The notes beneath the pieces were generated by a model. It was not told where the DNA came from and did no database searches. It worked only from the letters and a program-made list of their open reading frames with translations. 64,000 bases of DNA, from positions 2,150,299 to 2,214,298 of the forward strand of contig JANPYM010000011.1 in the NCBI GenBank assembly GCA_025890175.1, given 5' to 3'. Position numbers and translations under genes: made by a program. How positions within the stretch are numbered: position 1 is the first letter of the stretch; every line of letters begins with the position of its first letter. Below are positions 47,597 through 61,479 of the stretch, one piece after another. The DNA is from Ciborinia camelliae. Taxonomy: Eukaryota; Ascomycota; Leotiomycetes; Helotiales; Sclerotiniaceae.

Positions 47597-49949
47597 ATGG
47601 AACATCTAAAGAGAACATTTGCACAATGCAAGAAAGAAGGAAGATCCGCATTGGTTACGTATATCACTGCGGGCTATCCTCTACCAGAGCATACCGTGGA
47701 TATCATGTTGGGAATGGAGGCTGGTGGTACCGGTGAGTAAAACCATACTCTTTAATTGCCCTTGCAGAAATTGACAGCATTCGCAGATGTCATTGAATTG
47801 GGTATTCCTTTCACCGACCCTACCGCAGATGGACCCACGATTCAAAAAGCCAATACCCAAGCTTTGAAGAATGGCGTAACAGTTACATCGGTTTTACAAA
47901 TGGTACGGGATGCACGAAAGAAGGGATTGAGAGCCCCAGTTCTCTTCATGGGTTATTACAACCCCTTTCTGAGTTATGGAGAGGAGAGATTATTGAAAGA
48001 TTGTCGAGAAGCTGGTGTTAATGGTTTCATTGTTTGTGATTTACCACCAGAAGAAGCTGTTAGCTTCAGGAAGTTTTGCACAAGTGGAGGGTAAGTTTTT
48101 GGCACAATTCATTTTATCACATTTGAATACATTGCTTACAACTATTTTTGTATAGATTATCTTACGTTCCTCTCATCGCTCCTTCAACTTCCGAATCCCG
48201 AATGAAGCTTCTTTGTAAGCTTGCAGACTCCTTCATCTATGTCGTTTCAAGAATGGGTGTTACGGGAGCTACAGGAGGTTCAATGGATTCTGGATTGGAA
48301 GGTTTATTAAAAAGAGTAAAGGAATATTCAGGAAATGTTCCAGCTGCTGTAGGATTTGGTGTTAGCACAAGAGATCATTTCCTACAGGTTGCTAGAATCG
48401 CCGATGGAGTTGTTATTGGAAGTCAAATTATCAACACTGTCAATCAAGCACCTGCCGGTCAAATCGCGAAGAGTGTGGAAGAATACTGTGCTCAAGTTTG
48501 CGGAAGACGAGGTGATCCAAATGACCTAACTAGGGAGGTTGGCATGGCTGAGACAATGGATATTGCCCAAGAACCTAGCGGAGAAAATGTCACCGTTGAT
48601 GCTGTCATTCGAGACGAAGATAGATCAGGACCTGGTTTAGCTGATCAAATCGAAGCTTTGAATATGAATGGTCCTATCGATCCAAAATTGGCATCTCAAA
48701 AGTTTGGAGAATTTGGTGGACAATATGTACCAGAGGCACTCATGGATTGTTTATCAGAACTTGAGGCAGGTTTCAACGCAATCAAGGATGATCCAGCATT
48801 CTGGGAAGAATATCGAACATATTACCCATGGATGGGACGACCAGGTCAATTACACGAGGCTCCAAGACTTACTGAGCATGCTGGTGGTGCCAAGATCTGG
48901 TTGAAGAGAGAGGATTTGAACCATACCGGAAGTCACAAGATTAATAATGCTCTGGGACAAATCCTTCTCGCACGAAGATTAGGTAAGACCGAAATTATTG
49001 CAGAAACTGGTGCGGGACAGCATGGTGTGGCTACAGCAACCGTCTGCGCAAAGTTCGGTATGAAATGTACCATTTATATGGGAGCTGTAAGTTCAAGAAA
49101 TCTTTTCCCCCAGTTTATTCGCTGCGGTACTAATCAATTATACAGGAAGACGTAAGAAGACAAGCTCTCAATGTTTTCAGAATTAAGCTTCTCGGTGCTT
49201 CAGTCGTCGCAGTCGAAGCTGGTTCCCGTACCCTTAGAGATGCTGTCAATGAAGCCATGCGCTCTTGGGTCGTCAAGCTTGACACCACTCATTATATCAT
49301 TGGATCAGCTATCGGTCCTCATCCATTCCCAACTATTGTTAGAACTTTCCAATCAGTTATCGGTAACGAGACTCGGGCTCAAATGTTAGAGAAACGCGGT
49401 AAACTCCCAGATGCTGTCGTTGCATGCGTTGGAGGTGGTAGTAATGCGGTTGGCATGTTCTACCCATTTTCGAAAGACCCAACTGTCAAGTTACTAGGTG
49501 TTGAAGCCGGTGGTGATGGTTTAGATACAGAACGCCATTCTGCTACTTTGACTGGTGGTACAAAGGGTGTTTTGCATGGTGTCCGTACATATGTCCTTCA
49601 GGACAAAAATGGACAAATCTCAGAGACTCATTCGGTATCTGCTGGTTTAGATTATCCAGGTGTTGGACCAGAATTGAGTAACTGGAAAGATACCGATCGC
49701 GCCATGTTCGTTGCGGCAACAGATGCTGAAGCTTTCAAAGGATTCAGATTGATCAGTGAGAAAGAGGGTATCATTCCAGCTCTGGAAACTGCTCATGCTG
49801 TATGGGGAGGAGTAGAATTGGCAAAGACCATGAATAAAGATCAAGATGTGGTCATTTGTTTAAGTGGTAGAGGTGATAAGGATGTACAAAGTGTTGCAGA
49901 GGAGTTACCCAAGTTGGGTCCAGGAATTGGATGGGATTTGAGATTTTAG
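47597..49949 (+). CDS. TRP5: Tryptophan synthase, bifunctional alpha-beta
   Basis: Four exons: 47597-47732, 47787-48090, 48156-49086, 49146-49949; introns of 54, 65 and 59 bp; 724 residues. The alpha domain (about 1-270) splits indole-3-glycerol phosphate: catalytic Glu49 and Asp60 lie in [18 protein letters not shown], with the FVVS-like phosphate site ([13 protein letters not shown]). After a linker, the beta domain (from about residue 330, [15 protein letters not shown]) makes tryptophan from indole and serine; the PLP lysine is Lys408 in [14 protein letters not shown], and [10 protein letters not shown] is the phosphate loop. The alpha-beta order in one chain is the fungal arrangement (yeast TRP5, Neurospora trp-3). 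All active-site residues are intact. Confidence 0.96.
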
Positions 49950-50092
49950 ATACGTTATTTAGATTTGATGATTGCGGGCGTTACAAGGACCTGTAAATAT
50001 TGGAGGATATTATGAGTATGAATAGACTGAAAAGCATTTTCTCTTATACAATGAATATGGTTGTTAATAGAGTCTACCCACACTCCCGAGTT

Positions 50093-51407
50093 CTAATGAC
50101 TCTTGCTAGAAACGCTCTCGAGCCTTTGCTTTCCACCAGATGGATATCTCTCAGGACTTCCACTAGGCAACCTCGACTTGTTTCTCGAACTTCTCGAAAA
50201 CAATCGATACATCAACCTTCGACAAGCAGTTTGGGATGTGATGATATACACAATCACATTCCAAACTCCCTGCAGTGACAACACCAATGATTCGATGTAG
50301 TTTAATGAGAAGTTAATACGGTTGGGGTTCACCATCTGCCAAATTCTATTGACACTGGCAGGAACCCATGATAGAATCATAGCAATAAAGAAAAGAATGG
50401 CCACTCTTGCATATAGCCATGCTTCTGGATTGGTTTCCGACTCTGCAACCTCTCGGGTTAAACTTCTCATTCTTCGCATGTGATAAAGTTGAGTTTCTCG
50501 TTGTTGAGGTGTCGCTTGAATATCAACCGCATATTGATCAGATGGCAAACTACTTTCCGAGACAGCTTGATCACTGGCATCTTTGACAATCGATCGTTCT
50601 TCATAGGTAATTTCGATTTCGGTCGTGACGGTACTTGCGAATGGACTCTCGTTCAATGGGTTGAGGAATCCTTTTAGATGCTCACGCTTATCCCAGATTA
50701 CTTTGGCGGCCATCATGTATACGATCAAAGCGAAGAGAATGGTGACCCTAGGAGTACAGCATTAGTGAATGTGATTAAGGAAAGAAAGAAAGAAAGAAAG
50801 ATGGAAAGATAGAAAGATGTTCAAGCTTGGGCCTGTAGATAGGTACTCACCAAACAATCCCATATAGAAAGACTAAGCGCATCCAATCCCATCTCTCACT
50901 TATCCAACACCACACAATGGCTGATCCATAGACATGACCTCGTTCTTTCGTTGAGATGAATAAGAAAACAAACGCTGGTATGAAGGAAAGTCCATAGCAT
51001 GCAATTAAATACCATACATCCAACTTTCTCAACTGATGTGTATTATAACCCTTGAAGAAAACCAGATAGACGTTGATGGCCATGAAGAAAGCCCAGAAAC
51101 AATCGACGCCACGGAACATCTGAACCAAGAAGGCTTGGACTTGGCATAGACCGGAAATATCAAAAGACGAATGGCTAGTCAATGAAGCCGGGCCAAGCGT
51201 AGAGATCAGACATGAGATACTCGAACCAATGTTCCCCCATGATGCGAAAAAAATCAGTCGGTTGATTGGCTTGTCGAATGATGTACATAATAAGAAGGTC
51301 AAAATTATGAAGAGGTTCCCGAGGACAGAAATAACCGATGTCACTCGCTCCGTGATGTCAAGTGCTTGGATTTCCGCATACGTTAGGGAACTTAGGCCTG
51401 ACGACAT
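50093..51407 (-). CDS. G protein-coupled receptor, cAMP-receptor-like (Dicty_CAR type)
   Basis: Two exons, 50851-51407 and 50093-50747, around a 103-bp intron that contains a (GAAA)n run; 403 residues. Seven helices can be placed: TM1 at about residues 22-44 (VISVLGNLFIILTFLL), TM2-5 in exon 1, TM6 (ARVAILFFIAMILSWVPASV) and TM7 near VLSLQGVWNVIVYIIT. The Cys between TM2 and TM3 (SGLCQVQAF) and a Trp-rich TM5 entry fit the class. A long third cytoplasmic loop of about 110 residues and a basic Ser-rich tail follow the family. Fungal members (Aspergillus GprH, Neurospora GPR-1/2/3) sense nutrients at the plasma membrane; the ligand here is unknown. It is convergent with tryptophan synthase, with 143 bp between stops. 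Confidence 0.9.
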
Positions 51408-52780
51408 GATACCGGTACGTACAGCTTGGAGTTCGATGGCCGCCGCTTAGGATTTAGTTTTGACGAAAGGAGAGAAAAATATGTCAGGAGGTGTCATTCA
51501 TGATACCACACCCTTCTATAATGTGGTTCAATGGGTGATCTTCAGGAGTTGATGCAAAGGTGGAAACGTTGAAGAAGAAGGCTTAATTGAAGTAGACTTT
51601 TTATGTCTGTGGAGATAATATAATTGTCATATATTTCTCCCACAGAAAATCGCAAATAAATAAATCCCCCCTTTTTGGACAGATAAGAAGGTTCTTCACT
51701 TGTGTCTTGTCCACCCCGGGCACCCCATTTTCTTCTTCAACCTCGTTTTTGACAAGGGCAATACCGGAATACCATATGACTTGAGGTGTTTGAGTTTTTT
51801 CACAAACCTTAAAAAGTAGACCACCGGTGAGTCCCCGATGAGGCCCCGGTGTTTTCTTCATTACTCTCTTATATTATCTTTGATAATGTCCATTGAAGTT
51901 GTGTATATTCTTCGGTAAAGTCCCGGCCAACGTGTTTCACTTCCCCGGATAAAAAGCTTACAACACGCGGTCGACAAGGTTGGAATTGGTATTGTTTCTA
52001 TCAATTCCAAGAAGTACTCCCAATTAGATTATGAGAAGTTTTTCGCCTCCGAACACGTGTTTCCCCTGATTTCTCTTTTTCTCCAAAAGATGTCTTCTTG
52101 TTTCGTTTTCGAGATTGGACTCATGGGAGAAATTAGATAGATGTAGGTACCGACCACCGACAGGTAGGATCCATAGTTTTCAGTATCATTATCGTAAACT
52201 TGTAAGACATCAGACATGAGATTGAAAGTTCAATTCGAGCTTTGAAAGTCCAAGGACTCTGGAGTAAAGCTTAACCTTATCGAAATTCATATAGATTATT
52301 GTTGAATTAATAATTAATAATTGCTCATTGCTAAGATAAAAGTTAGATATATTGTATGGATGAAGGCTGAAGTGAATTGAACATTTGTATTGTAACTTAA
52401 CTTGAAGGCAATAAGATTTCATTCCATCATATATATGATATATATGATGATGTACATATTGGCATGTATCATGATGTATGTTGAAACTTGACAACTACCG
52501 ATAGCTGGGTGGGTTCAAGGTTGCCTCCTTCATGCCTTTCATGCTTAGGCGAGTACGTACGTACGTGAACTAGGATAGGTATTGAGCCTAGCCCGGTCTC
52601 TTAAATATCCCTAGCTAATAGCTACCGAGGTGCTAGGTAACCCTGAGTATATAGTAGATTAAAATGCCCTAGCGGCCGATTGACTTTTTCCTTCTCCCTT
52701 ATGGTATCCAATCCTTTGCTTCACATTACCATTAAAATTCCGATCAATTTCTTATTTGAACAAGGAAGAAACATCATTTC
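51408..52780. other. Intergenic, no supported gene
   Basis: Promoter side of the GPCR gene, then spacer with short frames only. A GTAC tetranucleotide run occurs near 52553-52568. Confidence 0.45.
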
Positions 52781-53160
52781 AATTTCTTTCGGCCATTATT
52801 ATTTACAAATAATCTATTTATTTGTAGAGTACAAATTATTTATAAATAATTTATAAATATTTTGAATTAGTATAAAAATTAATATAAAAATTATCAATAA
52901 TTTTAAAAAAAATAAACAAGATTTACAAAATTTATCAAAAATTTATAAAAAATCCACAATTTTATAAATAACCGATTTACCTGCCCCGTATAGATTGTTT
53001 GCAAATTATTTGTATTTACTTTGTACGAAGCACGGGGTACTTATTGAGATTTAGCATTATTTGTTTTGTATGCGGATTATTTGCAAATAACCCGTTAGCT
53101 TCAATATCCGCCCTGTGGGGTTCTGTTGCGTAGTCTAGTAGATATAGTAAATAAGCATTA
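52781..53160. repeat. A+T-rich border segment with TTTGCAAATAA palindromes
   Basis: A near-perfect palindrome (CGGATTATTTGCAAATAACC) lies at 53073-53094. A related TTATTTACAAATAATC sits at about 52799, suggesting a possible 300-bp MITE with short inverted ends. No target duplication was identified. Confidence 0.35.
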
Positions 53161-54028
53161 AACAAACAGCAAAATTTATAACACTATAATAAGAAAATTT
53201 CTAGAGGAATATAAATCAAGACCTTGTTATTTTTTATATATTTTTTTTGATGATTTTTAAGTAAAAAAACTGTATAAAATATAAAAATTATTTTTATAAA
53301 TAAAGTTTTAATTTTTTATTATTAACAAATTATTTATTATATAAAATGAAATAATTAAATTATTAAGAAATGAATATTGCGTTTTTAAGAATATTAAAAT
53401 ATATAAAAATAATTGTTTATTATAATATTAGAAAAAAATATAATTGTTAAGCTTTTTTTAAAAAATTGAATAAAGATTTATGTTTTTTAAATAAAAATTT
53501 AGATTATAATTTGATTTGAAAAATAGAGAAATGGGGTAATAGAACAAAATCAATAAAATTAAAAAAATAGAATATATTTAATTTATTAATATTAAAATAT
53601 TTTTTAAATTGAAAAAAAAAAGTTTATTTTTTTTAATATTAATAATTTTTTTTAGAAGTATTTAATATATTAAAAAGTTTTAAATTATATTTATTATTTA
53701 ATTATAAATTAATTATTTTATATTTATATCAAAATTATTTTATAAATATTATAATATTAACTTAATAATTGGTTAAAAGTTTTTTTGCAATTTTATAAAT
53801 ATTTTATTTATTTTTTCAAGTTAGATATTTATAATTATTTATATTTATCTTTTTTCGATTTTTTATATAATTCTTTTTATTTAATTTTAAATAATATAAT
53901 ATTTTTATTTTAATAAAGATATTATTTTTATTTAAAAAGAAAATGTATTTCTTTAAAAAAATGAATTATGTAATTAAAAAAAAAATAATATTTTTATTTA
54001 AAAAATTAAAATATTTTTATTGGAAAAA

Positions 54029-54408
54029 TTAAATTATTATTATTTAAAAAAAAGAATATTATTATTTAAAAAAAAGAATATTTTTATTTAAAAAAAGAAT
54101 ATTTTTATTTAAAAAAAGAAGTATTTTAATTAGAAAAAAGTATAATATTTTTATTTAAAAAAATATATATTATATTTATTTAAAAAAGTATATTATTTTT
54201 ATTTGAAAAAAAACAAATTATTTTTATTTGAAAAAATAAATTATTTTTATTAAAAAATATTTTTATTTAAAAGAATATAATATTTTGATTTTAAAAGAAA
54301 GATTATTTTTATTAAAAAATATAATATTTTAATTAAAAATAAGATAATATTTTTATTAAAAAAAAAGATTATTTTAATTAAAAATAATATAATATTTTTA
54401 TTTAAAAA
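54029..54408. repeat. Direct duplication, first copy (offset 778 bp)
   Basis: About 380 bp recur almost unchanged at 54807-55186, including the same order of imperfect phrases and the rare GAAGTATTTTAATTAG step. Confidence 0.75.
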
Positions 54409-54806
54409 AATATATATTATATTTATTTAAAAAAGCAAATTATTTTTATTTAAAAAAGCAAATTATTTTTATTTGAAAAAATAAATTATTTTTATTAAAA
54501 AAATAAATTATTGTTGTTAAAAAATATTTTTATTTAAAAGAATATAATATTTTTATTTTAAAAAATAAATTATTTTTATTAAAAAATATTTTTATTTAAA
54601 AGAATATAATATTTTTATTTTAAAAATGAAATTATATTTATTAAAAAAAATAAAATATATAATAAAAAAGAATATAATATTTTGATTTTAAAAGAAAGAT
54701 TATTTTTATTAAAAAATATAATATTTTAATTCAAAATAAGATAATATTTTTATTAAAAAAAAAGATTATTTTAATTAAAAATAATATAATATTTTTATTT
54801 AAAAAA

Positions 54807-55186
54807 TTAAATTATTATTATTTAAAAAAAAGAATATTATTATTTAAAAAAAAGAATATTTTTATTTAAAAAAAGAATATTTTTATTTAAAAAAAGAAGT
54901 ATTTTAATTAGAAAAAAGTATAATATTTTTATTTAAAAAAATATATATTATATTTATTTAAAAAAGTATATTATTTTTATTTGAAAAAAAACAAATTATT
55001 TTTATTTGAAAAAATAAATTATTTTTATTAAAAAATATTTTTATTTAAAAGAATATAATATTTTGATTTTAAAAGAAAGATTATTTTTATTAAAAAATAT
55101 AATATTTTAATTAAAAATAAGATAATATTTTTATTAAAAAAAAAGATTATTTTAATTAAAAATAATATAATATTTTTATTTAAAAA
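54807..55186. repeat. Direct duplication, second copy
   Basis: Near-identical to 54029-54408, implying recent amplification inside the satellite. Confidence 0.75.
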
Positions 55187-55815
55187 ATTAAATTATTTTA
55201 ATTAGAAAAAATATAATATTTTTATTTAAAAAATTAAATTATTATTATTTAAAAAAAAGAATATTTTTATTTAAAAAAAAGTTATTTTAATTAGAAAAAA
55301 GTATAATATTTTTATTTAAAAAATTATATATTATATTTATTTAAAAAAGCAAATTATTTTTATTTGAAAAAAGTATAATATTTTTATTTGAAAAAATAAA
55401 TTATTTTTATTAAGAAAATAAATTATTGTTATTAAAAAATATTTTTATTTAAAAGAATATAATATTTTTCTTTAAAAGAATATAATATTTTTATTTAAAA
55501 AGAAAAATTATTCTTATTAAAAAATATAATATTTTAATTAAAAATAATATAATATTTTTATTAAAAAAATTAAATTATTATTATTTGAAAAAAAGAATAT
55601 TTTTATTTAAAAAAAAGTTATTTCAATTAGAAAAAAGTATAATATTTTTATTTAAAAAGATATATATTATATTTATTTAAAAAAGCAAATTATTTTTGTT
55701 GTATTTTAATTAAATATATAATATCTATCTTTTAATTAATTATATAATTTATTTATTTAATTAAATATATTAATTAATTAATTAAATAATTAATAAATTA
55801 TATATTTATTTAATT

Positions 55816-56048
55816 ATACAGGGTATAATTAAATGTACGGTACGGTAGTATGAACTACGCGAATACGTGCCTAATACGATCATTTGAATCGTATAGTGTT
55901 CTTTCAGAATTCGAAACGCCGCATTGGGAAAGGTTGATTCTTTATTCGATTTTCCATTGGAAAAAGCAATATAATAGGGCATTTCATTTTCGATACTATA
56001 ATTTTCAATCAATATAATTAATATAATTAATAAAATCAAAAATATCAT
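55816..56048 (-). other. Base-balanced island inside the satellite, with an open frame
   Basis: About 230 bp of ordinary composition (e.g. GTACGGTACGGTAGTATG, CGAAACGCCGCATTGGG) sit in otherwise nearly G/C-free DNA. The minus strand has an 80-codon frame, 55806-56048, containing MPYYIAFSNGKSNKESTFPN and AAFRILKEHYTIQMIVLG. I recognise no family; it may be a fragment of a gene or transposase that has escaped or postdates RIP. Confidence 0.4.
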
Positions 56049-56494
56049 TAATATAATACATTTATCTTTTATTTAATTAATTAATTGTAATTTAAAATCT
56101 AATTTACATTCCCTACACCATATATATATCTCTACATATATATAATATATAATCTATATAATTTATAATAATTATTAAAACAATTTATTATATTTAATAA
56201 TATTAATTGTATAAATTAAAAATATTAATTGTATAAATTAAAAATATTTATATATAAAATAAAATAAAAATAAAAATATTATTTATTATATAATAATTAT
56301 TGTAACAAAATTAAATACTTTTGTTTGTATATATATTAATACAGACTAAATATATTATATATTTATATCAAAATATTTTTATCTATACTTTTTTAATTAA
56401 AATATTATTAATATTAGAATAAATTTTATATTTATTATGATTAATTATTTTATTATTATATATATATATTTATTATTTTAAAATCAATTAATAA

Positions 56495-56594
56495 TAATAT
56501 ATTATATAAAAATATATTATATAAAAATATATTATATAAAAATATATTATATAAAAATATATTATATAAAAATATATTAAATAAAAATATATTA
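56495..56594. repeat. 15-bp tandem array
   Basis: About six to seven copies of AAAAATATATTATAT. Confidence 0.85.
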
Positions 56595-58647
56595 TTATCA
56601 CATTAAGACTTTGATTTAATATAATAATTATATAATTAATCATATAATTATTATAATTATATAATTTATATTTATATTAAATAATATTTTTTTTCAATAT
56701 AATTTTTTTATTAAATTGTATATCTACAATTTTATTTTTCTAATTTTATATAACATGTATAACAATTATATAAAAATATATTATATAATAATATATTATA
56801 AAATAAAATAAAATAAAAAATGGTAATCTTTAATATTATAATAAATTATAAAAAAAAAAGATTTAATTTAAAAAAATAATAATTTAAATATTTTTTAAAT
56901 TTTATTTTAATTTTATAGTTTTATAATTTTAATAGAAATCTTAAATAATTTCTTATATAATATAAAGAAATTTATTATAATTTCAAATATTGAAATTATA
57001 TTATAAATTATAAAAAAAAAAGAATTTTAATTTAAAAAAAGAATTATTTAAATATTATTTTTAACTTTATTTTATTTTATACCTTTAATAATATTTTATA
57101 ATAATTTTTATTAATATTTTAAAATTTTAAATTAATATAAATAAAATAAAATATTATTATTTAAAAAAATATAATATATTTATTTAAAAAATAAATTACT
57201 TTAATTAAAAACAATATAATATTATTATTTCAAAAAATATATATTTTTTTTAAAAAAATAAATTATATCAATAAAAAAATATAATATTTTTATTTAATAA
57301 AATAAAATATTTTTATTTAAAAGAAATTATTTTAATAAAATCAAATTATTATTATTTTAAAATATTATATTTCTTTTGAAAAAATAATTATTTTTATTTT
57401 AAAAATTAAATTATTATAATTAAAATATTAAAATATTTTTAGTTAAAAAAATTTATTTTAATAAAAAGAAAATCAAATTATTTTAATTAAAAGAAATATA
57501 ATATTTTTATTGGAAAAAAAAAATTTTATTTTAAAAATTAAATTATTATAATTAAAATATTAAAATATTTTTAGTTAAAAAAATTTATTTTAATAAAAAG
57601 AAAATCAAATTATTTTAATTAAAAGAAATATAATATTTTTATTTTAAAAAATATTTTTATTTAAAAAGTTAAAATATTATAATTAAAAAATTAAAATATC
57701 TTTATTTAAAAAAATAAATTATATAATTAAAAAAATATAATATCTTTTTTCAAAAAAAAACATTTTAATTAATAATAATATAATATTTTTATTTAAAAAA
57801 AATTTATTTAAAAAACTAAAATATTTTTATTAAAAAAATATAATATCTTTATTTAAAAAATAAATTATTATAATTAAAAAATTAAAATATCTCTATTTAA
57901 AAAAATATAATATTTCTATTTAAAAAATATAATATTATTATGAAAAAGAGATTATTTTAATTAAAGAAATATAATATTATTTAACAAATAAATTATTTTC
58001 ATTTAAAAAATTTAAAATATTTTTATTTAAAAAGATTTATTTTTTAAAAAAGAAAATCAAATTATTATTATTTAAAAAAAAAAATTTTTATTAAAAAGAT
58101 AAATTGTTTAATTAAAAGAAATATAATATCTTTATTTTATAAATTAAATTATTATAATTAAAAAATTAAAAAATCTTTATTCAAAAAAATATAATATTTT
58201 TATTCAAAAAAATAGATTATTCTTATTGAAAAATATTTTTATTTAAAATAATACATCATTTTTATTCAACAAAAATAAATTATTTGAATTAAAAAAAATA
58301 ATAATATTTTTTTTTAAAAAAAAATATTAATGAAAAACAATATAATATTTTTATTCAAAAAAAAAATCTATTTAAAAAACTAAAATATTTTTACTAAAAA
58401 AAAATATTATGTTTATTTAAAAAATAAATTATTTTTATTCAAAGAAAAAAAATTATTTTAATAAAAAAAGTTAAATTATTACTATTTAAAAAAAGAATAT
58501 CTTTATTCGAAAAAATAAATTATTTTAATAAAAAAAGTTAAATTATTACTATTTAAAAAAAGAATATCTTTATTCGAAAAAATAAATTATTTTAATTAAA
58601 AAAAATATAATATTTTTATTTAAAAAATAATATTTTTATTTAAAAAA

Positions 58648-59560
58648 GATTTTTTATCAAAAAAATAAATTATCTTCATTTAAAAAAATATCTTTATTTA
58701 AAAAAAGAAACTATTTTAATTAAAAAAAATATAATATATTTATTAAAAAAATTAAAATATTTTTATTTGAAAAAATAAATTATTTTAATTAAAAAAAATA
58801 TAATATTTTTATTTAAAAAAAGATTTTTTATCAAAAAAATAAATTATCTTCATTTAAAAAAATATCTTTATTTAAAAAAAGAAACTATTTTAATTAAAAA
58901 AATATAATATATTTATTAAAAAATTAAAATATTTTTATTTGAAAAAATAAATTATTTTAATTAAAAAAAATATAATATTTTTATTTAAAAAAAGATTTTT
59001 TATTAAAAAAATAAATTATCTTCATTTAAAAAAATATCTTTATTTAAAAAAAAGAAACTATTTTAATTAAAAAAATATAATATATTTATTAAAAAATTAA
59101 AATATTTTTATTTGAAAAAATAAATTATTTTAATTAAAAAAAATATAATATTTTTATTTAAAAAAGATTTTTTATCAAAAAAATAAATTATCTTCATTTA
59201 AAAAAATATCTTTATTTAAAAAAAGAAACTATTTTAATTAAAAAAAATATAATATATTTATTAAAAAAATTAAAATATTTTTATTTGAAAAAATAAATTA
59301 TTTTAATTAAAAAAAATATAATATTTTTATTTAAAAAAGATTTTTTATTAAAAAAATAAATTATCTTCATTTAAAAAAATATCTTTATTTAAAAAAAGAA
59401 ACTATTTTAATTAAAAAAATATAATATATTTATTAAAAAATTAAAATATTTTTATTTGAAAAAATAAATTATTTTAATTAAAAAAAATATAATATTTTTA
59501 TTTAAAAAAGATTTTTTATCAAAAAAATAAATTATCTTCATTTAAAAAAATATCTTTATT
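58648..59560. repeat. Tandem array with a unit of about 172 bp
   Basis: The marker GATTTTTTAT recurs at 58648, 58822, 58994, 59166, 59339 and 59510, spacings 174, 172, 172, 173 and 171. Units share the ATTATCTTCATTT and GAAACTATTTTAATT steps in the same order with few differences. Confidence 0.85.
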
Positions 59561-60399
59561 TAAAAAATTAAAATATTTTAATTAAAAAATATTTTTATTT
59601 AAAAATATAAATTATTTTAATTAAAAATAATATAATATTTTTATTTATAAAATAAATTATTTTTATTCAAAAAACTTAAAATATTTTTATTTAAAAAAAA
59701 CTTTATTTTAATTAAAAATAATATAATATTTTTATTTATAAAATAAATTATTTTTATTCAAAAAACTTAAAATATTTTTATTTAAAAAAAACTTTATTTT
59801 AATAAAAAATATAATATTTTTATTTAAAAAAAATATTTTTATTAAATCAATATTTTATATTTATTTAAAAATAAATTATTTTTATTTAAAAAAAACTTTA
59901 TTTTAATTAAAAATAATATAATATTTTTATTTATAAAATAAATTATTTTTATTCAAAAAACTTAAAATATTTTTATTTAAAAAAAACTTTATTTTAATAA
60001 AAAATATAATATTTTTATTAAATAAATATTTTATATTTATTTAAAAATAAATTATTTTTATTTAAAAAAATATCTTTATTTAAAAAATTAAATTATTTTA
60101 ATTAAACAAATATAATATATTTATATTGATTTTATTTAAGGGGGAATAAAGCGTATAGAATTTCAATCTATATATATAATCTTTTTTGTTATTTTTAAAA
60201 AATTATAAAGATTAATATTATATTAAAATGTTTAATATATTTTAATATATTTATATATTAATAATTTGTATAATTAGTTATATAATTATATTAATATTAA
60301 CAATTTTTTAGAAAAATAAAAAATTATATAAATTAATTCATTCCCTAGAAATTATGTAATATTTATTTTATTTATATTTATATATTTATATAATTATAT

Positions 60400-60762
60400 A
60401 TTTATTATATTTATTATATTTATTATATTTATTATATTTATTATATTTATTATATTTATTATATTTATTATATTTATTATATTTATTATATTTATTATAT
60501 TTATTATATTTATTATATTTATTATATTTATTATATTTATTATATTTATTATATTTATTATATTTATTATATTTATTATATTTATTATATTTATTATATT
60601 TATTATATTTATTATATTTATTATATTTATTATATTTATTATATTTATTATATTTATTATATTTATTATATTTATTATATTTATTATATTTATTATATTT
60701 ATTATATTTATTATATTTATTATATTTATTATATTTATTATATTTATTATATTTATTATATT
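60400..60762. repeat. 9-bp array (ATTTATTAT)n
   Basis: About 40 nearly perfect copies. Their uniformity contrasts with the degenerate surroundings. Confidence 0.92.
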
Positions 60763-61479
60763 TTTATATGATTTCTTTTTTATTTCAATTGTAATATTTA
60801 TAATTATAAATATAAATATAAATTGAAATAAAGTTTTAAAATTAAAATATAAAATTAATAATATAAATTTAATAAAAAGATTTATATTGAAATATTCGAT
60901 TTGAAGATAGAAAATTATAAAAATTGAAGGTTTTTATAAGAATAAAATAAATTCGATTTTAAGAAAGAAAATAAAAAAATCGAAAAAATTGAAGAAAACA
61001 AAAATAAGATAAATTCGAGTTTATTATAAAATAAAATTATAGTATTATAGATTTGATTTTTTTGCAAAATGAAATTGTAGTTATTATTTAATTTAAATAA
61101 TATATAATAAATATAAAATTTAATTATAAATATTGTAAATATTATTTTTTATATTTTATTAATAATATATTATAATATATATTATAAATATAAAAAAATA
61201 TATTTTTAATATTTTAAATAAAAATTAATATTTTATTTATTTAAAATTTAGATTTTTTAAATATATTTCTTAATTATAATAATATAAAATATTTATTAAT
61301 AATACAAATTTTGAATAATAAATATAATTAATTCTTTTTTTTTATTTCGATTTTATTTAATATAATTAATATTTTTATAATAATATAATTATTATACATT
61401 ATTTAATATTTATAATACTTTTAAATTTATAATATTATTAATTAATATTGATTTTGTTTAAAAAAGAAAATAAAGTATA
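60763..61479. other. A+T-rich spacer, no gene
   Basis: Not clearly periodic. Contains GATTTGAAG and AATTCGA remnants that may be decayed transposon sequence. Confidence 0.4.

Larger units (their letters stand above)
53161..60140. repeat. A+T satellite field with recurring 20-30 bp phrase
   Basis: From about 53900 the DNA is built from variants of one phrase (TATAATATTTTTATTTAAAA, then a poly-A or AATTATTTTAATTA step). It is organised in larger units in places and has essentially no G or C. Stops fill every frame. The first part (53161-53900) is A+T-rich but not clearly periodic and may be a RIP-decayed transposon. Confidence 0.8.

Noticed and set aside
51601..51861. Minus-strand 86-codon frame upstream of the GPCR
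   Set aside because: Ordinary composition, but no family likeness or splice support; likely promoter or leader DNA.
53900..60100. CRISPR-like or origin-like array
   Set aside because: There are no conserved repeats with unique spacers, and the genome is eukaryotic; this is degenerate A+T satellite.
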